A DNA stretch of 24,367 nucleotides from Porticoccaceae bacterium UBA4026 (GTDB taxonomy: Bacteria; Pseudomonadota; Gammaproteobacteria; Pseudomonadales; Porticoccaceae): assembly GCA_002382445.1 (NCBI GenBank), contig DGAQ01000057.1:41107-65473 (forward strand), given 5' to 3'. Positions 24,135-24,367 of this stretch are shown here, piece by piece. Under the pieces are notes generated by a model. The model was not told the DNA's origin. It searched no databases and saw only the letters and a list, made by a program, of their open reading frames with translations. Both the position numbers and the translations under genes were made by a program. How positions within the stretch are numbered: the first letter of the stretch is position 1; each line of letters opens with the position of its first letter.

Positions 24135-24367
24135 ATGCAGGTAAATAAAGATACTTTAATGGTTGGCTTAGGCCTGCTACTTATTTGTCTAGGCGCTATG
24201 GTTAGCATTGACTTGCCGTGGAAAGGCAGCGCAATACCCATCACAGGGCAAAGCCTTGCGGTGCTGGTTGTAGGGTTTGTGCTAGGACGTAAACGAGGGC
24301 TGCTGGTCATTGCCATTTATCTGATTGCAGGTTTAGCTGGCTTGCCTGTGTTTGCCAAAGGCGCCTC
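24135..24367 (+). CDS. bioY: BioY biotin transporter (partial, 3' end off right edge)
   Basis: The first 77 residues of a membrane protein read PITGQSLAVLVVGFVLGRKRG followed by a hydrophobic segment ending AGLAGLPVF. This is the BioY signature region of the S component of ECF-type biotin uptake. AAAGG about ten bases before ATG 24135 supports the start. It lies 24 nt after the permease on the same strand and may be in the same operon. Biotin uptake would serve the biotin-dependent carboxylase in the left part of the window. Whether the energising subunits follow cannot be seen. Confidence 0.85.
   Translation, partial: MQVNKDTLMVGLGLLLICLGAMVSIDLPWKGSAIPITGQSLAVLVVGFVLGRKRGLLVIAIYLIAGLAGLPVFAKGA

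Overview
The window looks like a chromosomal segment of a free-living, probably marine or aquatic, heterotrophic gammaproteobacterium. Three things suggest this: moderate GC, LexA boxes of the CTGT-N8-ACAG type, and a gene set of acyl-CoA catabolism, acyclic-terpene-utilisation (Atu) homologues, a Baeyer-Villiger monooxygenase and BioY. The exact genus cannot be read from the sequence. No rRNA, tRNA, insertion sequence or CRISPR array was seen.

Region 1 (1 to about 10.8 kb, almost all minus strand) is a catabolic island. In transcription order it runs: AraC-type regulator, two acyl-CoA dehydrogenases (the second AtuD-like), APH-fold phosphotransferase, spinster-type MFS transporter, AtuA, biotin-dependent carboxylase carboxyltransferase subunit (AtuC-like) and enoyl-CoA hydratase (AtuE-like, cut by the left edge). 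This is the core of the geranyl-CoA/citronellyl-CoA type of branched-chain degradation. The biotin carboxylase partner (AtuF) is not in the window and may lie to the left. A small SCP2-domain gene sits on the plus strand inside the island, with its own ribosome binding site and a strong hairpin terminator.

Region 2 (about 11.0 to 19.9 kb) holds the SOS mutagenesis cassette imuA, imuB and dnaE2 on the plus strand. The cassette is split. Between imuB and dnaE2 lie three minus-strand genes: an acyl-CoA synthetase whose stop codon overlaps that of imuB, a 59-residue putative lipoprotein, and a Bcr/CflA-type drug exporter. Both halves have their own LexA box (11052-11067 and 16782-16797), so they can still be induced together although they are no longer one operon. 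The second box falls inside the longest open frame of dnaE2 and shows that the real start is downstream, at 16817.

Region 3 (about 20.1 to 24.4 kb, plus strand) starts with a short-chain dehydrogenase and a type I Baeyer-Villiger monooxygenase, a pair suited to oxidising an alcohol to a ketone and then to an ester or lactone. Next is a ZntR-like MerR regulator, with a textbook 20-bp-spacer MerR promoter, and an SO_0444-type metal permease. The 5' end of a bioY biotin transporter gene runs off the right edge.

The most interesting points are the split mutasome with antisense lipid genes, the kinase plus acyl-CoA dehydrogenase set that resembles a separated ACAD10/11 or Lva-type system, and the altered metal ligands and cysteine-rich linker in the zinc-type regulator and permease.
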